A DNA stretch of 64,000 nt. Source: Leifsonia sp. C5G2. Its GTDB lineage: Bacteria > Actinomycetota > Actinomycetes > Actinomycetales > Microbacteriaceae. Made by a program: the position numbers and the translations under genes. The number at the start of each line of letters is the position of its first letter. Positions within the stretch are counted from its first letter, which is position 1. The notes under the pieces were generated by a model. That model made no database searches. It saw only the letters and a list, made by a program, of their open reading frames with translations, and had not been told where the DNA came from. The DNA lies in NCBI RefSeq assembly GCF_013359685.1, contig NZ_JABFMV010000009.1:104870-168869 (forward strand). The letters are read 5' to 3'. This document shows positions 17,308 through 25,684 of this stretch, one piece after another.

Positions 17308-18275
17308 GCGTTCTTCTCCTCGGAGAGTCGGGTGATGACGACGGCGACCACCAGGCAGACGACCGCCAGGATGATGCCGATCGCCGCGGCCATCCCGACG
17401 TCCGGGTTCAGGAACGCCTTGCGGTAGAGCAGCAGCGCCGGGGTCGTGGTGGAGCTGCCCGGGCCGCCCTGCGTGGTCACCCAGACCAGGTCGAACGCCC
17501 GCAGCGCCCCGGTCACGGTCAGCGTGAGCGCGACGGCCACCTGGCCCTTGAGGCTCGGCAGGGTGATGGAGAAGAACTCGCGGATCGGTCCGGCCCCGTC
17601 GATGCGGGCCTGCTCGAACAGCTCGTTCGGCACGGCGGCGACCCCGGCGACGAACAGGACCATGCACAGGCCCATCGCGGTCCAGGTGCCGATGACGCCG
17701 AGCGCGGGGAGGGCCCAGGTGAAGTCGCCGAGCCAGTTCTTGGCCAGGTCGCCGAGGCCGACCGCTCGCAGGGCCGAGTTGAGCGGGCCGTCCGGTCCGT
17801 AGATGCGCTTCCAGATCACGGCGACGACGACGCTCGTCAGCACCTGCGGCAGGAACAGCAGCCAGCGGTAGACGCCGCTCCCGGTCATCTTCCCGCGGCC
17901 GAGCAGCGCAGCCGACAGGAGGCCCAGCGCGATCGGGATGAGGGCGAAGAAGACGACGAGCACCAGCACGTGACCGAGCGACTCGAGCAGAGCGGGATCG
18001 GTGAAGAACGACACGTAGTTGCTGAGGCCGACCCACTGGGCGGCGCTCACGCCGTCCCAGCTGTAGAAGGAGTAGTTGAGGCTCTGCAGGATCGGCACCA
18101 GCACCACGAACCCGTAGAACAGCAGGGCGGGGGCGGCGAAGGCGAGGCCGAGCCAGCGGCGCCGGCGCGCCCGCGGCGACAGCGCCCGCGCGCGGGACCG
18201 GGCCGACCGGCCCCGCGCCGCCGGTGCAGCGGCCGGGGCGTCCGGCCGCTGCACCAGTTGCGAGGAGGAGGACAT
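17304..18275 (-). CDS. Carbohydrate ABC transporter permease (MalF-like)
   Basis: A 323-residue permease with an Ala/Arg-rich cytoplasmic N-terminus (1-40), six predicted helices and an EAA-like loop, LFEQARIDGAGPIREFFSIT. It starts 5 bases after the stop of the binding-protein gene and overlaps the next permease gene by 4 bases, so the three are one operon. Confidence 0.92.
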   Translation of the reverse strand: MSSSSQLVQRPDAPAAAPAARGRSARSRARALSPRARRRRWLGLAFAAPALLFYGFVVLVPILQSLNYSFYSWDGVSAAQWVGLSNYVSFFTDPALLESLGHVLVLVVFFALIPIALGLLSAALLGRGKMTGSGVYRWLLFLPQVLTSVVVAVIWKRIYGPDGPLNSALRAVGLGDLAKNWLGDFTWALPALGVIGTWTAMGLCMVLFVAGVAAVPNELFEQARIDGAGPIREFFSITLPSLKGQVAVALTLTVTGALRAFDLVWVTTQGGPGSSTTTPALLLYRKAFLNPDVGMAAAIGIILAVVCLVVAVVITRLSEEKNA

Positions 18276-18280
18276 CGGCC

Positions 18281-19636
18281 TCAGCCCTTCGTCCGCTTCG
18301 CCTGGAAGGCGTCGTAGTCCTGCTGGCCGGCGTCGGCGAGCTGCTTCGGCGTCACCTGACCGGCGTACAGCTGCTGCAGCTGACCGCCGATGGTGTCGAG
18401 CATCGTCGGCGTCGACCAGTCGAAGTAGGGCGTGTAGCCGTTGCTCTTGTCGAGCGACTGCTGCGCCGCGATCTCGGTCGCGAGCTCCGCGTTGCCCGAC
18501 GGGATGGTCAGGTCGGAGTGCAGCAGCGGGAGGAAGCCGTGGTCGACCGCCGACTGCGCGGACGCCTTGCCCGCCATGAAGTCGAGGAAGGCGGCGGCGG
18601 CGTCCGGGTTCTTCGACTTGGACGAGATGGCCAGGTTGGCGGCGGAGGCGCCGGTGCCGACGACCTTCCCGCCGTCGACCTGCGGCAGCTGCACGTAACC
18701 GAACTCCTGGTTCTGCGCCTCCGAGAACGCCAGCGACCCGGTGTACTCGAAGCGGAAGGCGGCCTTGCCGGAGAGGAACTCGTTCTGCGCGTCGGCGTAC
18801 TGGATGCCGGCGTAGTTGGGGGTGAACCATCCCTCGTCCGCCCACTTCTTCACATCCGTCGCGGCCTGCACGATGCCGGTGTCGGTGATCGGAACAGTGC
18901 CGTTGGAGTAGACGAAGTCGCCGATCTTGTCGGCCGGGGCGTAGAGGTTCTGCAGCGCGAACAGGATGGAGGTGGACGAGCCCTTGTCCTGCGAGCCGTA
19001 GGCGATCGGCACCTGGCCGGCCGCCTTGACCGCCGCCGCGTCCTTCTCGAAGTCGGCGAGCGTCTTCGGAACGGGCAGGCCCAGCTTGTCGAGGATGGTC
19101 TTGTTGTAATACAGGCCGATCAGCGACGACCGCGCGGCCGGCGTGGCGAACAGCGAGCCGGTGCCCATCTCCTTGCCGTCCGGGCTGAACTCGGTCTGCC
19201 GGGCGATGGTGTCGGGGACCTCCTTGTCCCAGCCGTACAGCTTCGAGTAGGCGTCGAGGTTGAGGATGCGGCCGCCCTTGGCGAGCGTGCCCATGGCGGA
19301 CCAGCCGTTGTTGACCAGCGCGATGTCCGGCCCGTTCGGGTCGGCCAGGCGGAGGCCGACCGTGTTGTTGACCTGACCCCAGTCCTGGGTCGTGCGCTTG
19401 ATGGTGATGTTGGGGTGCTTCTTCTCGAACTCCTTGACGACGGAGTCCATCCACTTGCCCTCGTCGTTCTGCCAGAAGTCGAGGATCTTGAGGGTCACGT
19501 CCTTGCCGGAGACGTCTTTGGAGACGGGCCGGGACGATGCGCCCGATCCCGTCGATCCACCCGGTGCGCACGCCGACAGGCCCAGAGCCAGCCCGGCCGC
19601 CAGAGCGACCGCTCCGACGATGTGACGCTTCTTCAT
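18281..19636 (-). CDS. Sugar ABC transporter substrate-binding lipoprotein
   Basis: A 451-residue family-1 extracellular solute-binding protein. The signal peptide has a lipobox LSAC with the modified Cys at residue 23, followed by a Gly/Ser linker and the binding domain from about residue 45. GGGAG precedes the ATG at 19636; the longer frame from 19744 is rejected because the signal peptide begins here. Cytoplasmic glycosidases in the same unit suggest an oligosaccharide or glycoside ligand. Its promoter carries a candidate GntR operator at 19708-19722 and TAGCGT at 19692-19697. Confidence 0.93.
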   Translation of the reverse strand: MKKRHIVGAVALAAGLALGLSACAPGGSTGSGASSRPVSKDVSGKDVTLKILDFWQNDEGKWMDSVVKEFEKKHPNITIKRTTQDWGQVNNTVGLRLADPNGPDIALVNNGWSAMGTLAKGGRILNLDAYSKLYGWDKEVPDTIARQTEFSPDGKEMGTGSLFATPAARSSLIGLYYNKTILDKLGLPVPKTLADFEKDAAAVKAAGQVPIAYGSQDKGSSTSILFALQNLYAPADKIGDFVYSNGTVPITDTGIVQAATDVKKWADEGWFTPNYAGIQYADAQNEFLSGKAAFRFEYTGSLAFSEAQNQEFGYVQLPQVDGGKVVGTGASAANLAISSKSKNPDAAAAFLDFMAGKASAQSAVDHGFLPLLHSDLTIPSGNAELATEIAAQQSLDKSNGYTPYFDWSTPTMLDTIGGQLQQLYAGQVTPKQLADAGQQDYDAFQAKRTKG

Positions 19637-19691
19637 TCGAGTCTCCCTTAACCCGTGCCGTGTGTTCACGCCGCGGTGCGACGCGGGGCCA

Positions 19692-19722
19692 ACGCTATGC
19701 TTAAGCAGCCCAGTGAGTCCAC
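19692..19722 (-). promoter_or_regulatory. Promoter and candidate GntR operator for the ABC operon
   Basis: On the minus strand GTGGACTCACTGGGC (19722-19708) is followed after exactly 10 bases by TAGCGT (19697-19692), a probable -10. The element overlaps the expected -35 position. The kinase promoter on the other strand has the same layout, which is the main support. Confidence 0.5.
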
Positions 19723-19734
19723 TTGAGGACGAAA

Positions 19735-19829
19735 TAACAACCATTTCGGCAACTGGTACGCGAAAATCCGCCGTCTATGGCCCCGCTGGAACGTCGCCGC
19801 AAGCGGACCAGTGCCCAATCTGGTTGTTA
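19735..19829. repeat. Inverted TAACAACCA / TGGTTGTTA pair in the divergent promoter region
   Basis: TAACAACCA at 19735-19743 is exactly repeated in inverse orientation as TGGTTGTTA at 19821-19829, between the two divergent promoters. The arms are 77 bases apart, too far for a simple hairpin but compatible with two sites for one regulator or a DNA loop. No assignment is made. Confidence 0.35.
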
Positions 19830-19841
19830 ATCGCCCCACAA

Positions 19842-19872
19842 CTGGCATAACTGGGCTTCGATTGACTAGCGT
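19842..19872 (+). promoter_or_regulatory. Promoter and candidate GntR operator for the kinase-GH4 unit
   Basis: CTGGCATAACTGGGC (19842-19856) is followed after exactly 10 bases by TAGCGT (19867-19872). TGGCAT within the element could serve as the -35 with an 18-base spacer. The element shares 13 of 15 bases with the copy upstream of gntR at 22992-23006. Confidence 0.5.
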
Positions 19873-19921
19873 GAACGCGTCGCCGGGGCAGCCGACGGCC
19901 GGAACACACGAGGCGGAGCGA

Positions 19922-20827
19922 ATGACGCGGTCGGCAGGCATCGACATCGGCGGGACCAAGACACACATCGTGGTCACCGACGACGCCTCCGCCGCCCGCA
20001 CCGAGCTCGTCGTCCCGTCCGCCGACTGGCGCACCGGGCTCGGCGACCCCGAGGCCGACGCCCGCGGACTGAGCCGGCTGCTCGGCGAGCGCTTCGGACC
20101 GCAGATCCGCACAGCCGCCGTCGCGATCGGCGCCCACGGCTGCGAGAACACCGAGCAGTGCCGCGACCTGGAGCGGGCCCTCCGGCCCTACCACGACGGC
20201 CCGGTGCTCGTCGTCAACGACTCCGAGCTCATCGCGCCCGCCATGGGCGCCGCACATGCCATCGGCGTCGTCGTCGGCACCGGGTCCATCGCGACCGCGC
20301 GGGACGCCGCCGGTGAGCTGGCGACCGCGGGCGGCTGGGGGTGGATGCTCGGCGACGAGGGAAGCGCCGCGGGCCTTGTGCGGGAGGCGACCCGCGCCGT
20401 GCTGGACAGCCGCGACCGCGGCGAGCCCCTCGATGCGCTCGGCACGCGCCTCCTCGCGGCGTTCGCAGCGGGGGACGCCGACGAACTCGCCCTCGCGGTC
20501 ACCGAGGCGGGCTCGGCCGAGGCGCTGGGCGGTCGCGCACCGGAGGTCTTCTCCGCGGCGGACGACGGCTCCGCCCTCGCGTCAGCCGTCATCCACGACG
20601 CAGGCGTCCACCTGGCGCGACTCGTCGACCGGCTGATCCGGCGCGGCATCCGTGCCGAGTCCGTCGTCGCCGGCGGCTCGGTGATCGAACGCCAGCCCCG
20701 CCTCCAGGAGGCCTTCGCCTCGGCTCTGGCCAGCGTCCGGCCCGGCCTCCCCCTCAGCATCCTCGACCGGCCGCCCGTCGACGGCGCCATCGCGCTGGCA
20801 CGCGGCCTCGCCGCCGCCGCGCACTGA
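19922..20827 (+). CDS. BadF/BadG/ROK-type sugar (N-acetylglucosamine-like) kinase
   Basis: A 301-residue ATP-dependent sugar kinase of the BadF/NagK-like ASKHA fold. It has the phosphate-1 motif GIDIGGTKTHIVVTDD at the start, VVNDSELIAPAMGA, the phosphate-2 motif GVVVGTGSIA and the adenosine-region VVAGGSVIE. ATG 19922 has GGAG upstream at 19914-19917; the frame from 19811 would run through the promoter. It lies 32 bases before the GH4 gene and is divergent from the ABC operon, so it probably phosphorylates the sugar released after import. Confidence 0.85.
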   Translation: MTRSAGIDIGGTKTHIVVTDDASAARTELVVPSADWRTGLGDPEADARGLSRLLGERFGPQIRTAAVAIGAHGCENTEQCRDLERALRPYHDGPVLVVNDSELIAPAMGAAHAIGVVVGTGSIATARDAAGELATAGGWGWMLGDEGSAAGLVREATRAVLDSRDRGEPLDALGTRLLAAFAAGDADELALAVTEAGSAEALGGRAPEVFSAADDGSALASAVIHDAGVHLARLVDRLIRRGIRAESVVAGGSVIERQPRLQEAFASALASVRPGLPLSILDRPPVDGAIALARGLAAAAH

Positions 20828-20859
20828 CCATCACCATCACGATCGGAGACATCCACCCC

Positions 20860-22212
20860 ATGAAAGTCACCCTCATCGGCGCAGGAAGCCGCGAGTTCGC
20901 CGGCACCATCATCCGCGACCTCCTCCTCAGCGGGCCGATCGCCGAGAAGGGCCTCGACATCGTGCTCATGGACATCGCGGCCGGCCCCCTCGCCGAGATG
21001 GAGGAGTACGCGCGGTCGGTCATCGGGCAGCTCGGCCACGCCGCGACGGTCTCCTCCACCACCGACCTCGACACGGCCGTGACCGGGGCCGACTTCGTGG
21101 TGACCGCCATCGAGGTGAACCGCTACCACTACTGGTCGCAGGACTTCACGGTGCCGCGGAAGTACGGCTTCCGCCAGGTGTACGGCGAGAACGGCGGCCC
21201 CGGCGGCCTGTTCCACGCGCTGCGGCAGTTCGGCCCGCTGCTGGAGATCGCCCGCGCGATCGAGCGGCTCGCGCCGGACGCCCTCTTCATCAACTTCTCG
21301 AACCCCGAGCACAAGGTCTGCGAAGCGATCACCCGCCTGACGAACGTGAAGGTCGTCGGCCTCTGCCACGGCTACTTCCAGGGCGCGCGCCAGGTGTCGG
21401 CACTCCTCGAGCGTCCGCTCGACGAGCTGGACCTCGCGGCGGCGGGCATCAACCACTTCACCTGGTTCCAGCGCATCCGCGACCGGGCGACCGGCGAGGA
21501 CCTCTACCCGGAGCTCCGCGAGCGCGAGCACGCCGCCAACTGGGTGTCGGACTGGCACGAGGTTGGCCTGTCGCGCATCCTGTTCCGCCGGTTCGGGCTG
21601 TGGCCGTCCCCCAGCGCCAACCACATCGGCGAGTACCTGTCCTGGGCCGACGACTACGTGCCTGCGCAGCTGCAGTACTTCCACGACCCCGCCGACGGCT
21701 CGCCCTGGCGCGAGGGCGCGGAGACGCCGGAGTGGTACTACGAGATCCGCTTCGCCGACACGGACCGCCCGTACCAGCCCGCGAAGCACGCGCAGAAGTC
21801 GCTGCAGGACGCGCTGGCGGACCGGCCGCTCGTCTCCTCGGAGGAGCTCGCCATCCCGATCATCGAATGGGTCGCCTGCGGCGTCGAGCGCGACCTCCCC
21901 GCCGTCAACGTGCCCAACCGCGGCGCCATCCCCGGGCTGCCGGACGACATGGTCGTGGAGGTCGCCGCGACCGTCGAGGACGGCCGGCTGGTGCCGGTCC
22001 CCGTCGAGCCGCTGCCGGAGGCCGTGTTCGCGATGGTGCGGCTGCAGGGCAGCATCCACAAGCTCCTCGTCGAGGCGTACGCGGAGGAGTCGAAGGCGAA
22101 GCTGCTGCAGGCCGTCCTGCTCGACCCGGTGGTCGACAACCACAACCGGGCCGTCGCGATGGTGGACGAGCTGCTGGAGCTGCAGAAGGACATCCTGCCC
22201 CCGCTGCACTGA
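20860..22212 (+). CDS. Glycoside hydrolase family 4
   Basis: A 450-residue NAD- and metal-dependent GH4 enzyme. The dinucleotide-binding start is VTLIGAGSREFAGTIIRDLL. NFSNPEHKV carries the conserved NP, GLCHGYFQG holds the metal-ligand Cys, and GINHFTWF holds the conserved NH. The variable motif reads CHGY. From family knowledge, CHGx is linked to alpha-glucuronidases, CHSV and CHEV to alpha-galactosidases and alpha-glucosidases, and CN(V/I)P to phospho-glucosidases. The sugar specificity is therefore open. It ends 12 bases before the convergent gntR gene. Confidence 0.88.
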   Translation: MKVTLIGAGSREFAGTIIRDLLLSGPIAEKGLDIVLMDIAAGPLAEMEEYARSVIGQLGHAATVSSTTDLDTAVTGADFVVTAIEVNRYHYWSQDFTVPRKYGFRQVYGENGGPGGLFHALRQFGPLLEIARAIERLAPDALFINFSNPEHKVCEAITRLTNVKVVGLCHGYFQGARQVSALLERPLDELDLAAAGINHFTWFQRIRDRATGEDLYPELREREHAANWVSDWHEVGLSRILFRRFGLWPSPSANHIGEYLSWADDYVPAQLQYFHDPADGSPWREGAETPEWYYEIRFADTDRPYQPAKHAQKSLQDALADRPLVSSEELAIPIIEWVACGVERDLPAVNVPNRGAIPGLPDDMVVEVAATVEDGRLVPVPVEPLPEAVFAMVRLQGSIHKLLVEAYAEESKAKLLQAVLLDPVVDNHNRAVAMVDELLELQKDILPPLH

Positions 22213-22224
22213 CCGGCGGCGACG

Positions 22225-22956
22225 CTACTCCGCGCGGTACAGGTCCGCGTGGAAGCGGTAGGCGTCCCCGCGGTAGGTGTTCAGCCCGAGCAGCACAGGG
22301 GACCCGGTGCGGTCGTAGGCGATCTCACGCCCGACCAGCACCGGGCTCCCCGGCTGGATGCGCAGCAGCCCGGCGATCTCGGCGCTCGCCGCTTCGGCCT
22401 GCACGCTGTAGGCGCTGCGGAAGATGCGGACCCCGCAGTGGTTCTGCAGGCTCTCGTACAGCGAGGCGTCGGTGAGGTCCACCTCCACCAGCGGCTGCGC
22501 GACGGCGAGCGGGATGACGTTGCGGTCGACGCAGATCGGCGTGGCGTTCATGCCGCGCAACCGGACCAGTTCGAGCACCTCGGCGCCCGGGGCGATCCCG
22601 AGCTGGCTGGCCTCGTCGAGCGTGGCGGAACGCACCGTCTTCTCGAGCACCTGCGCCGTGGGCGTGTGGCCGCGGTGCCGGGCCATCTCGGTGAAGCTCT
22701 CGAGCGTGCTCGGCGGCTCGCCCACGGTCGGGCTCGGTACGAACCAGCCCCGCTGCGGCGAGCGGGCCACGCGGCCCTGACGCTCGAGGTCCTCCAGCGC
22801 CATCCTCACGGTGCTGCGGCTCACGTGCAGGCTCTCGGCCAGCAACCGCTCACCCGGCAGCTTGGTGCCCGGCTGGTAGATCCCGTGGTTGATGGCCATG
22901 CCCAGCTCGCGCGAGACGCGCGTGGTGATCGTGGGGGTCTTCACAGGAGACAACAT
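22225..22956 (-). CDS. GntR/HutC-family transcriptional regulator with UTRA domain
   Basis: A 243-residue regulator. The winged HTH occupies about residues 8-72 (KLPGERLLAESLHVSRSTVRMALEDLERQGRV). The UTRA effector domain follows (about 90-240), which binds sugar phosphates in relatives such as NagR/DasR. The ATG at 22956 is the first in frame but has a weak ribosome-binding site; GTG 22941 is an alternative. Its position at the end of the sugar locus and an operator-like element 36 bases upstream indicate autoregulation and control of the locus. Confidence 0.92.
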   Translation of the reverse strand: MLSPVKTPTITTRVSRELGMAINHGIYQPGTKLPGERLLAESLHVSRSTVRMALEDLERQGRVARSPQRGWFVPSPTVGEPPSTLESFTEMARHRGHTPTAQVLEKTVRSATLDEASQLGIAPGAEVLELVRLRGMNATPICVDRNVIPLAVAQPLVEVDLTDASLYESLQNHCGVRIFRSAYSVQAEAASAEIAGLLRIQPGSPVLVGREIAYDRTGSPVLLGLNTYRGDAYRFHADLYRAE

Positions 22957-22991
22957 ACCAATCCCGCGAGAGAAGTCGGCTCAGCCCACGG

Positions 22992-23006
22992 CTGGTACAA
23001 CTGGGC
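22992..23006. promoter_or_regulatory. Candidate GntR autoregulatory operator
   Basis: CTGGTACAACTGGGC lies 36 bases upstream of the gntR start and shares 13 of 15 bases with the element in the kinase promoter. It contains the direct repeat CTGG-N5-CTGG. Function is inferred from recurrence at three sites in one locus. Confidence 0.45.
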
Positions 23007-23118
23007 CTCGCCCAACGGATCCCTCGAGGCTTTACGCGGGCCGCCGCCGGACTACCATCGACCTCGTCACCCCAGACCCCGGCGACGCAGAACACGCACG
23101 CCATCAAGGGGGAAGGAC

Positions 23119-24066
23119 ATGCAGTACAGCCTCGCGTGGGCCGCGGCCCATCCCGAGGACGCGGAGGAGCGCCTGGGCCGCATCTACCAGAACCTCGAAC
23201 TCCGTACGGAGGACCCCGCCGGGTTCCGCGTATCGGTCGCCGAGAGCGGGGACAAGGTCGTCGCGCTCGCCGGAAACGACTGGACCGGGAGTGCATCCGC
23301 CCGGACCGACGGGAACACCTTCTTCGCCATCGGGGACGTGTACGAGGGCCGCGTCTCGCTCACCGTCGCCGGCCAGGAACTCGACTCCGCCGGCGTCGTC
23401 CTGCTCCCGCCGGTCGACATCCGGGCGCAGTGGGACACGTCGCATCGCGCCCGGGAGGTGCGGATCGAGCGCGCCGCCGTCGACGCCTTCGCCCGCGACC
23501 ACCTCGGCACGGCCGGGGCCGCCGTCTCCTTCCCCTCGCTCCGGCCGATCAGTCCGGCGCACGAGCAGCTCTGGCGCTCAGTCGAACGGCACGTGCGGGA
23601 GGACATCGCCGCCCATGGAGCGCTGCTCCACAACGACCTCGTCTGGGACGCCGCCACACGCCACCTGATCGGCACCCTCCTGACCGCGTTCCCGAACTCG
23701 ACGCTCGGCCTCGAGCAGCCGACCGATGGCGCCCGTGCGCTCCCGGCGACGATCCGCCGCGCGATCGCGTACATGGAGGAGCACCTGACCGAGCCGTTCT
23801 CCCTGGCGGACGTCGCGAATGCGGCCCGGCTCTCGCCCCGCGGGCTGCAGGACGCCTTCCACCGGGTGCTCGGTCGCACGCCCACTCAGGAGCTGCGGAT
23901 GCTGCGCCTGGAGGCGGCGCGCGCGGACCTGGTCGCCGCGGATCCGTCGGACGGGGACACGGTCGGCGGGATCGCCCAGCGGTGGGGCTTCCTGCATGTC
24001 GCGCGCTTCTCGGCGGCCTACCGCGAGCGCTACGGCGAGAACCCGCGGGAGACGCTGCAGCGCTGA
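23119..24066 (+). CDS. AraC-family transcriptional regulator
   Basis: A 315-residue regulator. The N-terminal half (about 1-200) resembles cupin-like sensing domains. The C-terminal 95 residues form the double HTH, with IAYMEEHLTEPFSLADVANAARLSPRGLQDAFHRVLGRTP and the signature VARFSAAYRERYGENPRETL. GGGGGAAGGA (23108-23117) fixes the start. It is isolated, with no obvious target gene adjacent; the next gene (GAF-ANTAR) begins 84 bases later and has its own promoter-like AT-richer stretch. Confidence 0.88.
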   Translation: MQYSLAWAAAHPEDAEERLGRIYQNLELRTEDPAGFRVSVAESGDKVVALAGNDWTGSASARTDGNTFFAIGDVYEGRVSLTVAGQELDSAGVVLLPPVDIRAQWDTSHRAREVRIERAAVDAFARDHLGTAGAAVSFPSLRPISPAHEQLWRSVERHVREDIAAHGALLHNDLVWDAATRHLIGTLLTAFPNSTLGLEQPTDGARALPATIRRAIAYMEEHLTEPFSLADVANAARLSPRGLQDAFHRVLGRTPTQELRMLRLEAARADLVAADPSDGDTVGGIAQRWGFLHVARFSAAYRERYGENPRETLQR

Positions 24067-24150
24067 CGCCGGCGACCCGGGTTGAAAAAAGGTCGGGGCG
24101 GGGTCACAGTGGGTGCCGATCGACAAGGCAGGGCGGCCATACTTGAGGTG

Positions 24151-24873
24151 ATGTCCCACGATGACGACGAGCGATACCCGGACGCGGTCCGCGAGCTCCA
24201 CGGCGACGCGCCGTCCGACCGCGACCTTGGCCGGCCGTTCGTCGACCTGTTCCCCGTGAGCGGCACGGCGATCTCCACTCTGGGCGACCTGCTCGGGTCG
24301 GAGACCCTCTACGCCAGCGACCCGCTGGCCGCTCGGCTCGACGAGCTGCAGTTCGACCTCGGCATCGGCCCGTGCTGGGACGCCCTGAGGACAGCCCGTC
24401 CGGTCATCGAGCCCGACCTCGCCGCACATCCGCGCTCCATCTGGCCGGTGTTCAGCGAGACCATCGCCGCGGACGGCGTCGGCTCGCTGTTCGCCTTCCC
24501 CATGCTCGTCGGCTCGCTCCGCGTCGGGGCGGTCGACATGTACTCCCGCCGACCCGTGACGCTCGACCCCGCCCAGACGCGGCAGGCCGCGTCTCTCGCC
24601 GACCACGTCGGCCGGCTCGTGCTTCGGCGCGCCCTGGTCCGCGCCGCCTCCGCCGACCCCGAGGAACCCGAGAGCCCGTTCTCGCGGAGGCTCGTGCACC
24701 AGGCCAGCGGGATGGTGCTGGCCCAGCTCGACATCAGCGCCGAGGATGCCCGGCTGGTGATCCAGGGGCACGCGTTCGCCACCGGCCGGTCGATGATGGA
24801 GGTCTCGCGGGACATCGTCGACGGGGTGCTCGACCTCTCCGCGGAGGAAGCGGGAGGAGGGCCGGCCCGATGA
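24151..24873 (+). CDS. GAF and ANTAR domain protein
   Basis: A 240-residue signalling protein with an N-terminal GAF sensor (about 30-165, including LDELQFDLGIGPCWDALRTARP) and a C-terminal ANTAR RNA-binding domain (about 175-232, RRLVHQASGMVLAQLDISAEDA). ANTAR proteins act by binding tandem hexaloop hairpins in mRNA to prevent termination. It overlaps the next GAF-ANTAR gene by ATGA, so two paralogues are made together. GAGG immediately upstream of ATG 24151 is close, and a CATACT box at 24138-24143 could make the message nearly leaderless. Confidence 0.88.
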   Translation: MSHDDDERYPDAVRELHGDAPSDRDLGRPFVDLFPVSGTAISTLGDLLGSETLYASDPLAARLDELQFDLGIGPCWDALRTARPVIEPDLAAHPRSIWPVFSETIAADGVGSLFAFPMLVGSLRVGAVDMYSRRPVTLDPAQTRQAASLADHVGRLVLRRALVRAASADPEEPESPFSRRLVHQASGMVLAQLDISAEDARLVIQGHAFATGRSMMEVSRDIVDGVLDLSAEEAGGGPAR

Positions 24874-25613
24874 CGGACACCACCCGCGAGGTCGAACTGC
24901 TCCGCGCGTTCGCCGGGCTCGCCGACACGCTCGTGGCGGGGTACGACGTGGTCGATCTGATGCAGCGGCTCGTGGACACGTGCCGCGATCTGCTGCCCGT
25001 GACGGCCTCGGGCGTGCTCCTCGCGGACGAAGCGGGCGAGCTCGACCTCCTCGCCTCGACGAGCGAGGCGAGCCGCCTCGTCGAGATCTTCCAGATCAGC
25101 GCGTACTCCGGCCCGTGCATCGAGAGTTTCGCCACAGGCAGGGTGGTCTCCCTGCCTGACCTCGCCCGGACCCCGGAGCGCTGGAGCATGTTCCGCGACA
25201 AGGCGATGGAGGAGGGCTTCGCCGCCATCCTCGCCATCCCGCTTCGACTGCGGGAGACCACGATCGGGACACTCAACCTGCTGCGCGACACCCCCGGCGA
25301 GCTCCCGGAGAGCGATCTGGTCGCCGCGCAGGCGTTCGCCGACGTCGCCACCATCGGCATCCTGCACCATCGCACGCTGCACGAGAGCGAGACGATCCGC
25401 GCGCAGCTGCAGACCGCGCTGAACAGCCGGATCGTGATCGAGCAGGCGAAGGGCGTCGTCGCCCAGCTGCATCGCATCACCATCGACGACGCGTTCACCG
25501 TCATGCGCGACCACGCCCGCCGTAGCCAGGAGGGCCTCACGGCGGTGGCCGAGGCGATCGTGGCTCGGAGGCTCGTGCCGCCCCTGCCGCCGGGCATTCC
25601 CCAGCGCAGCTGA
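24870..25613 (+). CDS. GAF and ANTAR domain protein (second of pair)
   Basis: A 247-residue paralogue of the preceding protein, with a GAF domain (about 20-165) and an ANTAR domain (about 175-232, LNSRIVIEQAKGVVAQLHRI). GGAGGAGG at 24853-24860 precedes the ATG, which overlaps the stop of the first gene. Sequence differences between the two GAF domains suggest different or heterodimeric inputs. No tandem hexaloop target was recognised nearby. Confidence 0.9.
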   Translation: MTDTTREVELLRAFAGLADTLVAGYDVVDLMQRLVDTCRDLLPVTASGVLLADEAGELDLLASTSEASRLVEIFQISAYSGPCIESFATGRVVSLPDLARTPERWSMFRDKAMEEGFAAILAIPLRLRETTIGTLNLLRDTPGELPESDLVAAQAFADVATIGILHHRTLHESETIRAQLQTALNSRIVIEQAKGVVAQLHRITIDDAFTVMRDHARRSQEGLTAVAEAIVARRLVPPLPPGIPQRS

Positions 25614-25663
25614 CGCCGCGTCGGCGCGAGGGGTGCGGCGGCAACCGTCGTGTGATAGAAAAG

Positions 25664-25679
25664 GCAACCAGGAGGTTGC
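25664..25679. promoter_or_regulatory. Palindrome overlapping the ribosome-binding site of the SRPBCC gene
   Basis: GCAACC-AGGA-GGTTGC is a perfect 6-base-arm palindrome whose right half contains the GGAGG used to start translation at 25685. GCAACC also occurs at 25641. It could be an ArsR operator or an RNA hairpin masking the ribosome-binding site. Confidence 0.35.
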
Positions 25680-25684
25680 TCATC

